From: a virus | Length of the DNA: 24,822 nt | Virus record (IMG/VR): IMGVR_UViG_3300026512_000057 | Span: 1 to 24,822 of that record | Strand: one strand, 5' to 3' | Shown here: positions 14,240 through 22,861 of the stretch, in pieces | Layout of the letters: each line of letters begins with the position of its first letter | Numbering within the stretch: the first letter of the stretch is position 1 | Made by a program: the position numbers and the translations under genes | The notes under the pieces: generated by a model | Seen by the model: only the letters and a program-made list of their open reading frames with translations | Database searches by the model: none | What the model was told of the DNA's origin: nothing

Positions 14240-15736
14240 ATGACAATAGGTGATTTAACATACTCTTTGGGTGCTGTTTGGGATAAAGGTTCTTTGAAAA
14301 ACATAAAAGAGGGTTTAGCTTCAGTTTCAAAAACTTTTATTACTGCTGTTGGTGTTGCTAGTGGTGCTTTAGCTGGAGTTTTTGGAGCTGTTAAGTCTTT
14401 TGCTGGTGCAAATGATGAACTTGGAAAACTAGCAAACAATAGGGATATAGCCGTAGGTTCACTTCAAGCCTTACAGTACAGTTTTGAGGGGGCTGGTGTT
14501 GAAGCTAGTAAAGTTGGTGATGTACTAGATAAACTACAAGAACAAAAAGGAAAGTTTTCACAAGGTACGGCTGATATGGACGCTTTCGCTAGAATTGGTA
14601 TTAATCCAAATGCTTATAGTGATACTGAATCTTTTTTTAATGCTACAATAGATGGGTTAAAAAATATTAAAGATGAAGCTCAAAGAGCTGATTTATCTAA
14701 AAGACTTCTAGGAAGTTCTGACCTAAATAATCTTATTGAGGGTGGAAGTGAAGCTTTAAAAGCTCAACAAAAAGAACTTAAAAAACTTGGTATTTTGATT
14801 AATAATCAAGATTATAAAAAATCTGCAAAATTCAATGATACACTTCAAAAAACTACTTCTATTTTAAAAGGTTTAATCAATAAAATTATGATTAAACTTA
14901 TGCCTATATTTACAGGTATATTAGAAAAATTTAATAGCTTTATGAGTAATAACAAAGGGTTAATAAGTTGGATAAATTCTTTCTTTATTGGCTTAGTAAA
15001 AGGGTTACAGTTTGTTTTTGCTTTAATTGGTAGAGTGATAGGACAAATACTATCTTTTAAACCAGCTCTTTATCTTATAGCTGGGCTTTTTGTATTATGG
15101 CAATTACCTATTATTTTAACTATTGGAGCTGTTACGGCTCTATTTATCTTATTAGATGAGTTATTTAGCTTTTTTAAAAATGAAGATAGCCTAATAGGTG
15201 ATTGGCTGGGTGTAAGTGGAATAGATGAATTTGTTGTTAAATTTCCAAAAATAACGGCTACTTTTAAAGCTGTTAGTGATACTTTGATAGCTATGTTTAC
15301 ATATCTAAAAGATACCTTTTTTAATCTTTGGGATATGCTAAGTGGAAAAATCTCATTTGGTGAAATGTTAGAAAATCAACTTTCAATAGTTGGGGATTTA
15401 TTAGAATCACTAAAAGATATATTTATGCGTTTTGTTGATTGGTTGGTTTCTTTATTTGATGATATAGATATATTTGGTGGTATATCAAGACAAATAGATA
15501 AAGTGAAAAATACTGTATCTGATTTTATGCCTGATATGCCTACTTTAGATGGTGCTTTATCTTTTATTGGTTTAGGTAGTGATGATAAAAAACAACCTGC
15601 TCCAGTTCCAGTAGATAGCAACTCTACAACTACACACGCTGTAACAAATAATTATAATATTAGTGCTGATGTAAACGCTACAAATAAAAATATTGGTGAA
15701 GCTCTAAAAGAGCTTACTAATCCAGCTGGTTATTAG
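14240..15736 (+). CDS. tail tape-measure protein
   Basis: A 498-residue protein with a tape-measure start (TIGDLTYSLGAVWDKGSLKN), Ala/Gly-rich helices (about 30-60), a Lys/Gln-rich coiled middle, and a hydrophobic stretch at about 245-305 holding two or three membrane-type segments (KPALYLIAGLFVLWQLPIIL). It sets tail length and is ejected ahead of DNA, often helping form the inner-membrane channel. At about 0.15 nm per residue it predicts a tail near 75 nm, which is inference. AAAGGAA precedes the ATG. It is short for a tape measure and ends in an Asn-rich NNYNISADVNATNKN segment. Confidence 0.85.
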   Translation: MTIGDLTYSLGAVWDKGSLKNIKEGLASVSKTFITAVGVASGALAGVFGAVKSFAGANDELGKLANNRDIAVGSLQALQYSFEGAGVEASKVGDVLDKLQEQKGKFSQGTADMDAFARIGINPNAYSDTESFFNATIDGLKNIKDEAQRADLSKRLLGSSDLNNLIEGGSEALKAQQKELKKLGILINNQDYKKSAKFNDTLQKTTSILKGLINKIMIKLMPIFTGILEKFNSFMSNNKGLISWINSFFIGLVKGLQFVFALIGRVIGQILSFKPALYLIAGLFVLWQLPIILTIGAVTALFILLDELFSFFKNEDSLIGDWLGVSGIDEFVVKFPKITATFKAVSDTLIAMFTYLKDTFFNLWDMLSGKISFGEMLENQLSIVGDLLESLKDIFMRFVDWLVSLFDDIDIFGGISRQIDKVKNTVSDFMPDMPTLDGALSFIGLGSDDKKQPAPVPVDSNSTTTHAVTNNYNISADVNATNKNIGEALKELTNPAGY

Positions 15737-15737
15737 T

Positions 15738-16250
15738 ATGTTTTTTAATATCTCTTTTAATGACAAAAAACACCAGTTCGCAAATATAGAACTTGACGCT
15801 TTATTATCTCAAAGTGTTAAGCTCACAAATATCATAAGTGAACACCCTCTTGAAACTGGTGATATACTAAATGACGCTATACATAATCAACCACTAGAAA
15901 TAAGCTTTTCAGCTGTTATATCAGATTTACCACAAAGTACAATAGAACAAATATCATCTATATCAGATACAGTATCAGCTCTTTTAGGTTCAACACCTTT
16001 AGCTAGTTCAAAATCTCTTAGAGTATGGAAAGAACTATTTTTATTGTGGAAATCTAAAACACTTGTAACTATATCTTCACCTTTACAAAATGAAGTTTTT
16101 GAAAATATGGCTATCAAAGATATAACTATCACGCCTGAAGATACTGAAAGTTTAAATTTTTCAGTTAGTTTAAAACAAGTGCTAATAAGCAAAAATATCA
16201 AACAATTTAATCTAGCTCCTGAAGTTGGAAAACAGAGTATAAGACCATGA
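15738..16250 (+). CDS. Dit-like baseplate protein
   Basis: A 170-residue protein with an N-terminal strand-rich start (FNISFNDKKHQFANIELDAL), a conserved HPLETGDILNDAIHNQPLEI motif near 35-55, and a closing set of strands (DITITPEDTESLNFSVSLKQ). It resembles Dit-like N-terminal domains of tail proteins that form the ring joining tube and hub. Its start lies one base after the tape-measure stop and it overlaps the next gene by 4 nt. Confidence 0.65.
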   Translation: MFFNISFNDKKHQFANIELDALLSQSVKLTNIISEHPLETGDILNDAIHNQPLEISFSAVISDLPQSTIEQISSISDTVSALLGSTPLASSKSLRVWKELFLLWKSKTLVTISSPLQNEVFENMAIKDITITPEDTESLNFSVSLKQVLISKNIKQFNLAPEVGKQSIRP

Positions 16251-16495
16251 CACAATTAACAGATAAACTATTTCAAACTTACGCTAATGAAGATGAATCA
16301 ATAAGAGTAGATATTTTATATAATAATACTCACAATTATTTTTATTTTGAAACTTATAAAGATGATGTACTTATTCTTGGGTGTACTAAAATAGTAAATA
16401 ACTATCAAAATGAGTATTTAAGATTTTTTTCTTTTACTGGTGAATATGGAACTTTTGAAGATATACAAAGCTTTAACTTGGAGTTCTTATCATGA
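16247..16495 (+). CDS. small baseplate plug-like protein
   Basis: An 82-residue beta-rich protein, ATGA-coupled to both neighbours. The sequence (IRVDILYNNTHNYFYFETYK, then DVLILGCTKI and FNLEF) resembles the small baseplate plug family seen in simplified contractile baseplates such as that of cyanophage Pam3. That identification is from memory of the family and from position between the Dit-like and hub genes, so it is tentative. Confidence 0.5.
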   Translation: MTQLTDKLFQTYANEDESIRVDILYNNTHNYFYFETYKDDVLILGCTKIVNNYQNEYLRFFSFTGEYGTFEDIQSFNLEFLS

Positions 16496-17340
16496 GTTAT
16501 CTATCTACAAGAAATATAAATATTGAACTAGATTCTAACTATGTTATAGATAACAACTTACATATAAAAGTATCAGTTGTAAAAAGCACTTTAGCACTTC
16601 CAAATAGTGCAAAAGTTGAAATCTATAATATAAGTGAAACAACTTTTAAAAAGCTAGTATCTGAACCAAAAATTAAAATTACTATTGATGATGAACTTTT
16701 ATTTGCTGGTAGGGTTTTAAATGCTCCAAATGAGTATATAGGTACTAGCTGGAAATGTACTATATATTGTAATGATGTAAAAGTAAATCCATATTCTAAA
16801 CCTCAATTTTTAACTATTCCAAAAGGTACACAAAATGAAGATATTCTTAAAAAACTTGTATCTACTATATCTGATGTAAAAGTAGATTTAAAAGAGTTTA
16901 AAAGTTGTGCTAAATCAAAAGGCTCTTTGATGAAACAAATGGTTGTAGAGTATAAAAAAGAGCATGATATTATGAAGAGCTTACAAAATATGTTTAAAGG
17001 TTGTGATACTGAAGTAGTTAAAGAAGATGGTACAGTTAAACTACAAAATAAAAGAGGTGTACCAAATATAGTAAACCCTTTACAGTTTGATACTTTTTTA
17101 GAAGCTCCAAAACTTTCACATAAAGATTTAGTTGTAATTATGCCTTTAAACACAACGGTAAAACTTGGTTTAGGTTTCAAAGTAAAAGCTAAATCTATAT
17201 CTAAAACACTTCAAAATCCATACACTTATAAAAACCAGTTCAACGGTAAAGTTTATAGAATAGTAGAGTTCACTCATGATATAGATAACTTTTCAAGTGA
17301 TATAGCAAAAACAACACTAAAAGGGCTTAACTATGCTTAA
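16492..17340 (+). CDS. baseplate hub protein (gp27/gpD-like)
   Basis: A 282-residue beta-rich protein starting SYLSTRNINIELDSNYVIDN, with a LPNSAKVEIYNISETTFKKL segment near 35, typical of tail proteins built on the gp27/late-control-D fold (two tube-like domains). It forms the trimeric hub that carries the spike. The order plug, hub, spike agrees with contractile phages. It overlaps both neighbours by 4-8 nt. Confidence 0.7.
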   Translation: MSYLSTRNINIELDSNYVIDNNLHIKVSVVKSTLALPNSAKVEIYNISETTFKKLVSEPKIKITIDDELLFAGRVLNAPNEYIGTSWKCTIYCNDVKVNPYSKPQFLTIPKGTQNEDILKKLVSTISDVKVDLKEFKSCAKSKGSLMKQMVVEYKKEHDIMKSLQNMFKGCDTEVVKEDGTVKLQNKRGVPNIVNPLQFDTFLEAPKLSHKDLVVIMPLNTTVKLGLGFKVKAKSISKTLQNPYTYKNQFNGKVYRIVEFTHDIDNFSSDIAKTTLKGLNYA

Positions 17341-18013
17341 TGGTACTGAACATTTTAAACTATTTGAATATCTTGAAAACTTATTTGATGATAAGTTAAA
17401 TATGGTATTTACTTCACAACCAGCTACAATAATATCTTTTAATAGTGCTGAAAATACTGTATCTGTTACACTAGATAAAGAAAAGCTACATTTAGAAGAT
17501 ATACCTATATCACTTTTTGGGAATCCATCATCTTATATAACAACACCAACTTTAGAAACTGGTACAAAAGGTATCTTGATATTTTCAAAGCATGACCTTT
17601 TTAGCTGGGTTGAAGATGGAACTGATGAACACGCAAAAACTGACTTTAGTAAAAACAATGCTTTTTTTCTTATAGGTGCAACAAATCAAAAAAATAAGAT
17701 AAATTATAATCTAAATGCTATTGAGATAAAAACAGATAAAGCTATTGAAATGACTTCTAAAAATCATACTTCTATCGATAGTAATAAAAGTATAGATTTA
17801 ACTGCTCCTAAAATTTCACTTACTGATAAAGATACTGGAAATGAACTTTTTTCTTTACTGGTTGAAACTCTAAATGAAATGAAAGGTTTAGCTACTGCAT
17901 TATCTAACTCAAAAGATGAAACATATCAAAAACCTTTAACTAACTCAACTGAACTAGCTACATATATAAATAAATTTGATGATTTATCATCTAAACTAGG
18001 GGGCTTCATATAA
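17333..18013 (+). CDS. baseplate spike protein (Gp138 N-terminal/OB-fold type)
   Basis: A 226-residue protein. Residues about 15-120 match the Gp138-type OB fold of membrane-piercing spikes: QPATIISFNSAENTVSVTLD, then PLGTG-like spacing in TLETGTKGILIFSKHDLFSW. Residues about 125-170 are a short beta region (INYNLNAIEIKTDKAIEMTS) likely forming a small beta-helix trimer. The C-terminus is helical. No catalytic domain is visible, so this is a bare spike. Confidence 0.75.
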   Translation: MLNGTEHFKLFEYLENLFDDKLNMVFTSQPATIISFNSAENTVSVTLDKEKLHLEDIPISLFGNPSSYITTPTLETGTKGILIFSKHDLFSWVEDGTDEHAKTDFSKNNAFFLIGATNQKNKINYNLNAIEIKTDKAIEMTSKNHTSIDSNKSIDLTAPKISLTDKDTGNELFSLLVETLNEMKGLATALSNSKDETYQKPLTNSTELATYINKFDDLSSKLGGFI

Positions 18014-18372
18014 TGGCTGATTTTCAAGTAAAAAGTATCAATATAGAGGGTACTCACTTTGATATAGATATATCATTTAAAAAAACGGATAGTTTCGCTC
18101 AAAAGGTTCTTTTAACTCTTAACACTTGGAAAAAAGAGTTCGTATATGACACTAAAAAAGGTGTTGATTATCAAACTATATTAAGAGATGATTTTAACTC
18201 TAAAAATCTTGAAGCATTTTTTTTATTTAGTTTAAAAGAACAAATAGAAGATTTTGAAACTTTTGATAACTACAAACTAGATTATAACAAATCTAAACAA
18301 ACTGCAAATATCTCTTTTACTGCATACTCTAAAACTGGTGAATCTGTAAAAATTGATAGTTTTGCTATATAA
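18013..18372 (+). CDS. baseplate wedge/sheath initiator (gp25-like)
   Basis: A 119-residue protein with AQKVLLTLNTWKKEFVYDTK, then KGVDYQTILRDDFN. This is the gp25/GPW (DUF2634-related) pattern, in which a long helix follows a strand and an acidic loop. It nucleates sheath polymerisation on the baseplate. It overlaps the spike gene as TAATG and precedes baseplate J. Confidence 0.75.
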   Translation: MADFQVKSINIEGTHFDIDISFKKTDSFAQKVLLTLNTWKKEFVYDTKKGVDYQTILRDDFNSKNLEAFFLFSLKEQIEDFETFDNYKLDYNKSKQTANISFTAYSKTGESVKIDSFAI

Positions 18373-18387
18373 ATAAAAAGGAAAAAT

Positions 18388-19527
18388 ATGTTTGATTCAA
18401 ACGGAAATTTAATCATAAAAACACTAAAAGAAAATCAAGAACTATATCAAGATAAATATGCCCAAACTTTTGGTTTAGTAGATATAGAACCCTCTTCAGC
18501 TCTTGGAAGTGATTTAGCTATCACGGCTGAAATGAAAAAGATAGCTGATGAAAATGTAGCTTTTGCTTTTTCTCAAAACTCACCTTATGAAGCTACTGGA
18601 ACTGGTTTAGATAATCTTTGTTTTCTTAGAGGAATTAAAAGAAAAGTAAATGAACATAGTGTTTGTTTAGTTACTTTTAGTGGTATAGACGGTACAGATA
18701 TACCAAAGAGTACACAAGTAGAACACAAAGACACAAAAGAGATATTTACTACAAATGAAAAAGGTATTATCTCAAATGGTGTATTTAGTGTTTTAGCTAC
18801 TGCTGTAAATAGTGGGCGTGTAGTGTGTAGCTCAAATACTCTAACTAAAACAACTTTAGAGGGTGTAACTGTTACTAATGCAACTGATGGAATACTTGGG
18901 TTTAATATAGAGAGTGATACAGATTTAAGATTCAGACTACTGGAATACTCAAACGGTTTAAATATAGAAGAGGAACTATATCTAAGATTGAAAAATATCA
19001 AAAATGTAAAAATGGTAAATTTAGTTTCAAATCCCGAAATAACTACTGATTCAAATAATAATATACCAGCTAAATCTACGGCTATTGTTGTTTTAGGTGG
19101 TGAAAATAAACTTATAGCAAATGAGATATTTAAGATTATTCCAGCTGATAAACTTACTTTTGGAAATATACAAGAAACAATAGTTTCAAGTGTATCAAAC
19201 AAAGAGTACCTTATCAACTTTTCACGCCCTACACTTGTAAATATAGATATGACTGTAACACTACATAAAAACGCTAGATTTAACTCAAAGGATGTAGGTG
19301 TAATCAAAGATAGTATTATCTCTTATTTTGCTGATAAATTTAAAATAAATGATGATGTAATAGTAGATAGTTTATATGTACCTATTCAACAAGACTATAA
19401 TAATATCTCTTTTAGAGGGATTGAAAAAATAGATATTACTCTAAATGGTGCTACTTCAAATGTATCAATAGCATACAATGAATACGCTAGTTTAAATCTT
19501 GATAATTTATCTATCATAGTTATATAA
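18388..19527 (+). CDS. baseplate J-like wedge protein
   Basis: A 379-residue protein with the baseplate J layout: an N-terminal YQDKYAQTFGLVDIEPSSAL, ALGSDLAITAEMKKIADENV, an ATGTGLDNLCFLRGIKR motif near 68-85, and a middle TDLRFRLLEYSNGLNIEEEL. It is a wedge component equivalent to gpJ of P2/gp6 of T4. AAAAAGGAA precedes the ATG. Length and order (after gp25-like, before DUF2612) are typical. Confidence 0.85.
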   Translation: MFDSNGNLIIKTLKENQELYQDKYAQTFGLVDIEPSSALGSDLAITAEMKKIADENVAFAFSQNSPYEATGTGLDNLCFLRGIKRKVNEHSVCLVTFSGIDGTDIPKSTQVEHKDTKEIFTTNEKGIISNGVFSVLATAVNSGRVVCSSNTLTKTTLEGVTVTNATDGILGFNIESDTDLRFRLLEYSNGLNIEEELYLRLKNIKNVKMVNLVSNPEITTDSNNNIPAKSTAIVVLGGENKLIANEIFKIIPADKLTFGNIQETIVSSVSNKEYLINFSRPTLVNIDMTVTLHKNARFNSKDVGVIKDSIISYFADKFKINDDVIVDSLYVPIQQDYNNISFRGIEKIDITLNGATSNVSIAYNEYASLNLDNLSIIVI

Positions 19528-19539
19528 AAGGCTTTTGAT

Positions 19540-20214
19540 ATGATAGATACAAATTTAGAAAATATAGCATTTAGTAGAATAGCTGAACCACTTTCAAAAG
19601 GTGAAAATGTAAAAAAGCTTTTATCACTTCATGTATCACCATATAGCGAACAAACTACAAACGCTGTAATCTTAGAAAATCTTAAAAACTTAGATAAATC
19701 ATACGGAACTTTTATAGATTGGTTTGGAGTTTTAAAGGGTGTAGCTAGACCTCATACAACTATTGATAGTGATAAAATAAACAACTTTTTAAATCTCTTC
19801 AATGGTGATAAACTAGGATTTAGTAAAGATGATATATCTAAGCCTTTATATTTCAACCAAAAAAACTATTTTAAAGTAGGTGATTTATATTTTAAAAGGA
19901 TTATAAAAACTTATTGTAACTTGACAAACTTTAAAGGTACAGTTGATGAGTATTCATATATTTTTAAAGAGGTGTTTGGTGTTGATGTTCAAATAAGAGT
20001 TTCAAACTGGAACTTAGAATTTATACTTGAAAACTCAAATACTCTAACTATTGATTATATTTTAATTCAAGAATTAACGCCTACTTTACCACAAACAAAA
20101 AACACATTTTTTATAAGTCCGTATAATCTTTTTTCCTTAGAGTTTGATAATATCAAAGGAACAAATTTAGATTTTAATGATGAAAAAAACTCATCATTTT
20201 ATTTTTCTTTTTAA
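19540..20214 (+). CDS. DUF2612/tail protein I-like baseplate protein
   Basis: A 224-residue protein with a helical N-terminal half (NAVILENLKNLDKSYGTFID) and FNQKNYFKVGDLYFKRIIKT near 107. The latter matches the DUF2612 family found between baseplate J and the fibre. It probably links the baseplate wedge to the fibre. AAAGG precedes the ATG. Confidence 0.7.
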   Translation: MIDTNLENIAFSRIAEPLSKGENVKKLLSLHVSPYSEQTTNAVILENLKNLDKSYGTFIDWFGVLKGVARPHTTIDSDKINNFLNLFNGDKLGFSKDDISKPLYFNQKNYFKVGDLYFKRIIKTYCNLTNFKGTVDEYSYIFKEVFGVDVQIRVSNWNLEFILENSNTLTIDYILIQELTPTLPQTKNTFFISPYNLFSLEFDNIKGTNLDFNDEKNSSFYFSF

Positions 20215-20223
20215 AGGTAAAAA

Positions 20224-21135
20224 ATGGCAACAAATCCAAACGAAAACCCTGAACTTATAGAAAATTTTTGTTCAGATGGTACAAAAGATGAAATTCCTGA
20301 ATTTCTAAAGGTTTCAGGCTACACACCTGAAAATCCAAACCCTAACGGTTATGTATTAAATAAGATATTTAATCAAATCTTCCAGCAACTAAACCACCAA
20401 AAACAAAAAGGCTTTTCTTTTTGGGAATCAACAAAAACTTATACAAACGCTACAAATAATATAGATTTAGTTCGTAGAAACAATAAAATCTATTACGCAA
20501 AATCAAACAACACAAATAAAACACCTGAAAATAATCCTAATGATTGGGGTTTGATGTTTGATTTTGATAATCCAAACGAAACTTTATTTTCAGATATAAA
20601 CCATAATCACGATACAAAATATTTAAAACTTTTAGGTGGTATATTAAGTGGTGATTTATCTGTTGAATATGAAGACGGTAAAGCTACACTTAGATATTTT
20701 GGATTAGACTTTTCAAGAGATAGTAGTTACATACGCCCTACCTCATTAAATAAAACTTTAAATATAGGTGATGTAAGTGCTAGTATTTGGAATTTAATTA
20801 ATCTGAATACGAATAGTCTTAAAAAAAATGGTGTACTAATTCCTACAATAGATGAAATTTTAGGAATAAATCAAAATTGGATTAGTTTTGCTGTTGGTAG
20901 CGATAGGGAAGCTAAAACAGTTTATACAAATCAAGAAAATAAACCAATTCAATTATCTGTTTACGGTTATACTGATGGGCAGGTTAGTTTGGAGGTTGAT
21001 GGCGTTGTTGTTCAATCTGTTAATTCTGGTGGAAGTGGATATGATGTTTTAATAAATGTAATAGTTCCAGCTGGTTCAACCTATGAATATACTGGAGATA
21101 GCTCAACTCTTAAGCGTTGGGTTGAATTAAGATGA
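20224..21135 (+). CDS. tail fibre / receptor-binding protein
   Basis: A 303-residue protein with an attachment region (about 1-70), a FWESTKTYTNATNNIDLVRR to DWGLMF segment (about 75-115) resembling a small carbohydrate-binding module, HNHDTKYLKLLGGILSGDLS at about 136-155 (a fibre-shaft motif), and a C-terminal tip of about 90 residues ending TLKRWVELR. That tip resembles a widespread fibre-tip domain. The tip's DNA (about 20880-21130) is visibly richer in G than neighbouring genes, suggesting exchange. It decides host binding. Confidence 0.75.
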   Translation: MATNPNENPELIENFCSDGTKDEIPEFLKVSGYTPENPNPNGYVLNKIFNQIFQQLNHQKQKGFSFWESTKTYTNATNNIDLVRRNNKIYYAKSNNTNKTPENNPNDWGLMFDFDNPNETLFSDINHNHDTKYLKLLGGILSGDLSVEYEDGKATLRYFGLDFSRDSSYIRPTSLNKTLNIGDVSASIWNLINLNTNSLKKNGVLIPTIDEILGINQNWISFAVGSDREAKTVYTNQENKPIQLSVYGYTDGQVSLEVDGVVVQSVNSGGSGYDVLINVIVPAGSTYEYTGDSSTLKRWVELR

Positions 21136-21148
21136 TAAAGGTAAAAAT

Positions 21149-21535
21149 ATGACTTATTATAAAAACAAAGAAAATAAAGTTTTTGCATTTAATGATAATG
21201 AAGAGATAGCAACAGATGAGTTAATAAAAATAACAAAATCTGAAGCTAATGAATTGAGATTTAAACCATTAACTATTGTTCAGAAATCATTACAAATAAA
21301 TAAAGCTATTCAAACTCACTTAGATAACAAAGCTAAAGAGTTCAGATATGACAATATGATGAGTGCTAGAAGTTATGCAGGATATATAAATCCTTTTCAA
21401 GATGAAGCTCAAAAGTTAGCTATTTGGGCTAGTAACTGCTGGGTTAAAGCTGGTGAAATTGAAGCTGATGTTAAAGCTGGAAATCGTGCTATGCCTACAA
21501 TAGATGAAGTTCTAGCTGAACTACCAGCTTATTAA
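21149..21535 (+). CDS. tail fibre assembly-like protein
   Basis: A 128-residue protein. Its C-terminal half (INKAIQTHLDNKAKEFRYDN, then MSARSYAGY, WASNCWVKAGEIEADV and a MPTIDEVLAELP end) matches a motif widespread in short proteins that follow fibre genes and are treated as fibre-assembly chaperones or fibre-associated proteins. AAAGGTAAAAAT precedes the ATG. Chaperone versus structural role is not resolved. Confidence 0.65.
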   Translation: MTYYKNKENKVFAFNDNEEIATDELIKITKSEANELRFKPLTIVQKSLQINKAIQTHLDNKAKEFRYDNMMSARSYAGYINPFQDEAQKLAIWASNCWVKAGEIEADVKAGNRAMPTIDEVLAELPAY

Positions 21536-21558
21536 CTCTTTTTTTAAAGGTATAGGTT

Positions 21559-21933
21559 ATGAAAAATGATTATCTTGATTCTAACACTAATACACCTGAT
21601 GAGATATTTCAATCGTTAAAAGTATCACCTACTTTAGATGGTAATTTTAAGCTTTTAGATGATTTTAAAATAAATGGTTTTGTAATTCCAAAAGATTATA
21701 AAACAAACGGTGCAAATATTCCTAAAATGTTTTGGAGTTTTATACCACCGTTTAAGGTTCAAAATCTACCAGCTGTGGTAGTTCATGATTATCTTTGTGA
21801 TAAAGAAAAATACGCTGAAGCTGATAGACAATTTAAACTATTATTAAATCACTTCAAACTAGAAAAATACAGAAATATCATGATAAAGGTAGTGAAAATC
21901 TATCATAAAATTAAATATAAAGTGAGTTATTAA
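21559..21933 (+). CDS. DUF1353 family protein
   Basis: A 124-residue protein with the DUF1353 signature: GFVIPKDYKTNGANIPKMFW near 40-60, then VVVHDYLCDKE near 82-92 and a helix ending HFKLEKYRN. DUF1353 proteins are common next to phage lysis genes, and their biochemical function is not established to my knowledge. TTTTTAAAGG precedes the ATG. It sits between the fibre module and the holin. Confidence 0.8.
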   Translation: MKNDYLDSNTNTPDEIFQSLKVSPTLDGNFKLLDDFKINGFVIPKDYKTNGANIPKMFWSFIPPFKVQNLPAVVVHDYLCDKEKYAEADRQFKLLLNHFKLEKYRNIMIKVVKIYHKIKYKVSY

Positions 21934-21934
21934 A

Positions 21935-22387
21935 ATGGTTGTAGAAATTGGGGCTTCATATAGTCTAAAAGTTGTGTTAAATATTTTGACAGTTGTTATC
22001 TCTTCATTTATGGTTTATTTAGGTGTTGATGTAGAAGCTTTTACAATGTTTAGTATTTTATTAGTGATTGATTATGTTACTGGGCTTATGAAAGCTAGAG
22101 CCATATCTGAAAGTATCACTTCTAATAAAATGAAATACGGAATTGTATCAAAGCTATCACTTATCATTATACCACTTGTATTAGCTATAAGTGGTAAAGC
22201 TATGAGTTATGATTTATCAAATATAGTTTTTGTAAGCGTAAATATACTGGTGCTTTCTGAACTGTATAGCATAGTAGGAAATATTTATGCAATACGAAAT
22301 AAAAAAGAGTTACCTGAATATGATGTTGTTTCTATTATCGGTAAAAAGATAAGAGATACTTTAATCCAAACAGTAGGAGGAAAATAA
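21935..22387 (+). CDS. phage holin (phage_holin_4-type)
   Basis: A 150-residue membrane protein with hydrophobic segments at about 8-28 (VVLNILTVVISSFMVYLGVD), 32-50 (FTMFSILLVIDYVTGLMKA), 71-90 (LSLIIIPLVLAISGKAM) and 95-115. The DYVTGLMKA motif after the second segment is the hallmark of the phage_holin_4/toxin-secretion holin family. It would form lesions in the inner membrane to release the endolysin. Its stop overlaps the endolysin start. Confidence 0.8.
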   Translation: MVVEIGASYSLKVVLNILTVVISSFMVYLGVDVEAFTMFSILLVIDYVTGLMKARAISESITSNKMKYGIVSKLSLIIIPLVLAISGKAMSYDLSNIVFVSVNILVLSELYSIVGNIYAIRNKKELPEYDVVSIIGKKIRDTLIQTVGGK

Positions 22388-22860
22388 TGGCAAATTTTGA
22401 AAATGTGATAAAAAAAGTATTGGTTAATGAGGGTGGTTATGTAAACGATCCTAAAGATAGTGGAGGTGAAACTAAGTTTGGAATCACTAAAAGAACTTAT
22501 CCAAATGTAGATATTAAAAATCTTACAATAGCTGAAGCTGAAGCTATCTATAAAAGAGATTTTTGGGATAGATTAAAAGGTGATGATATAGCTAGTGATG
22601 ATGTAGCTTATGAAATCTTTGATACTGCTGTTAATATGGGCGTTAGAACTAGCTCTAAGTTAGCTCAAATGGTTATAGGTGCTTATCCTGATGGAATTAT
22701 AGGACAAAAGACACTAGAAGAGCTTAACGGTGCTGATGTTGAACTATTTGTTGCTAAGTTCAAGTTGTCAAAGGTGGCAAGATATACATATCTAGCTAAA
22801 AAATATCCAAAAAATAGAAAGTTTTTCTTTGGTTGGATAAATAGAGTGATGGGGGCATAA
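22387..22860 (+). CDS. endolysin, glycoside hydrolase family 108
   Basis: A 157-residue protein with NEGGYVNDPKDSGGETKFGI (catalytic Glu15), IAEAEAIYKRDFWDRL, and YEIFDTAVNMG, the GH108 (ZliS-like) muramidase pattern; the peptidoglycan-binding-like end contains PDGIIGQKTLEEL. It cleaves the glycan backbone of peptidoglycan. No signal peptide is seen, so export depends on the holin. AGGAGG precedes the ATG, the strongest site in the lysis module. Length is near the family norm. Confidence 0.88.
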   Translation: MANFENVIKKVLVNEGGYVNDPKDSGGETKFGITKRTYPNVDIKNLTIAEAEAIYKRDFWDRLKGDDIASDDVAYEIFDTAVNMGVRTSSKLAQMVIGAYPDGIIGQKTLEELNGADVELFVAKFKLSKVARYTYLAKKYPKNRKFFFGWINRVMGA

Positions 22861-22861
22861 A

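Noticed and set aside
18048-18056. Additional GGGTACTCA operator copy
   Set aside because: A single half-site inside the gp25-like coding sequence, with no dyad and no promoter nearby; probably chance.
18585-19307. 240-codon open frame on the minus strand
   Set aside because: It lies wholly inside the baseplate J gene on the other strand, has no ribosome binding site context or domain, and is a by-product of codon bias. The other long minus-strand frames inside plus-strand genes were set aside for the same reason.
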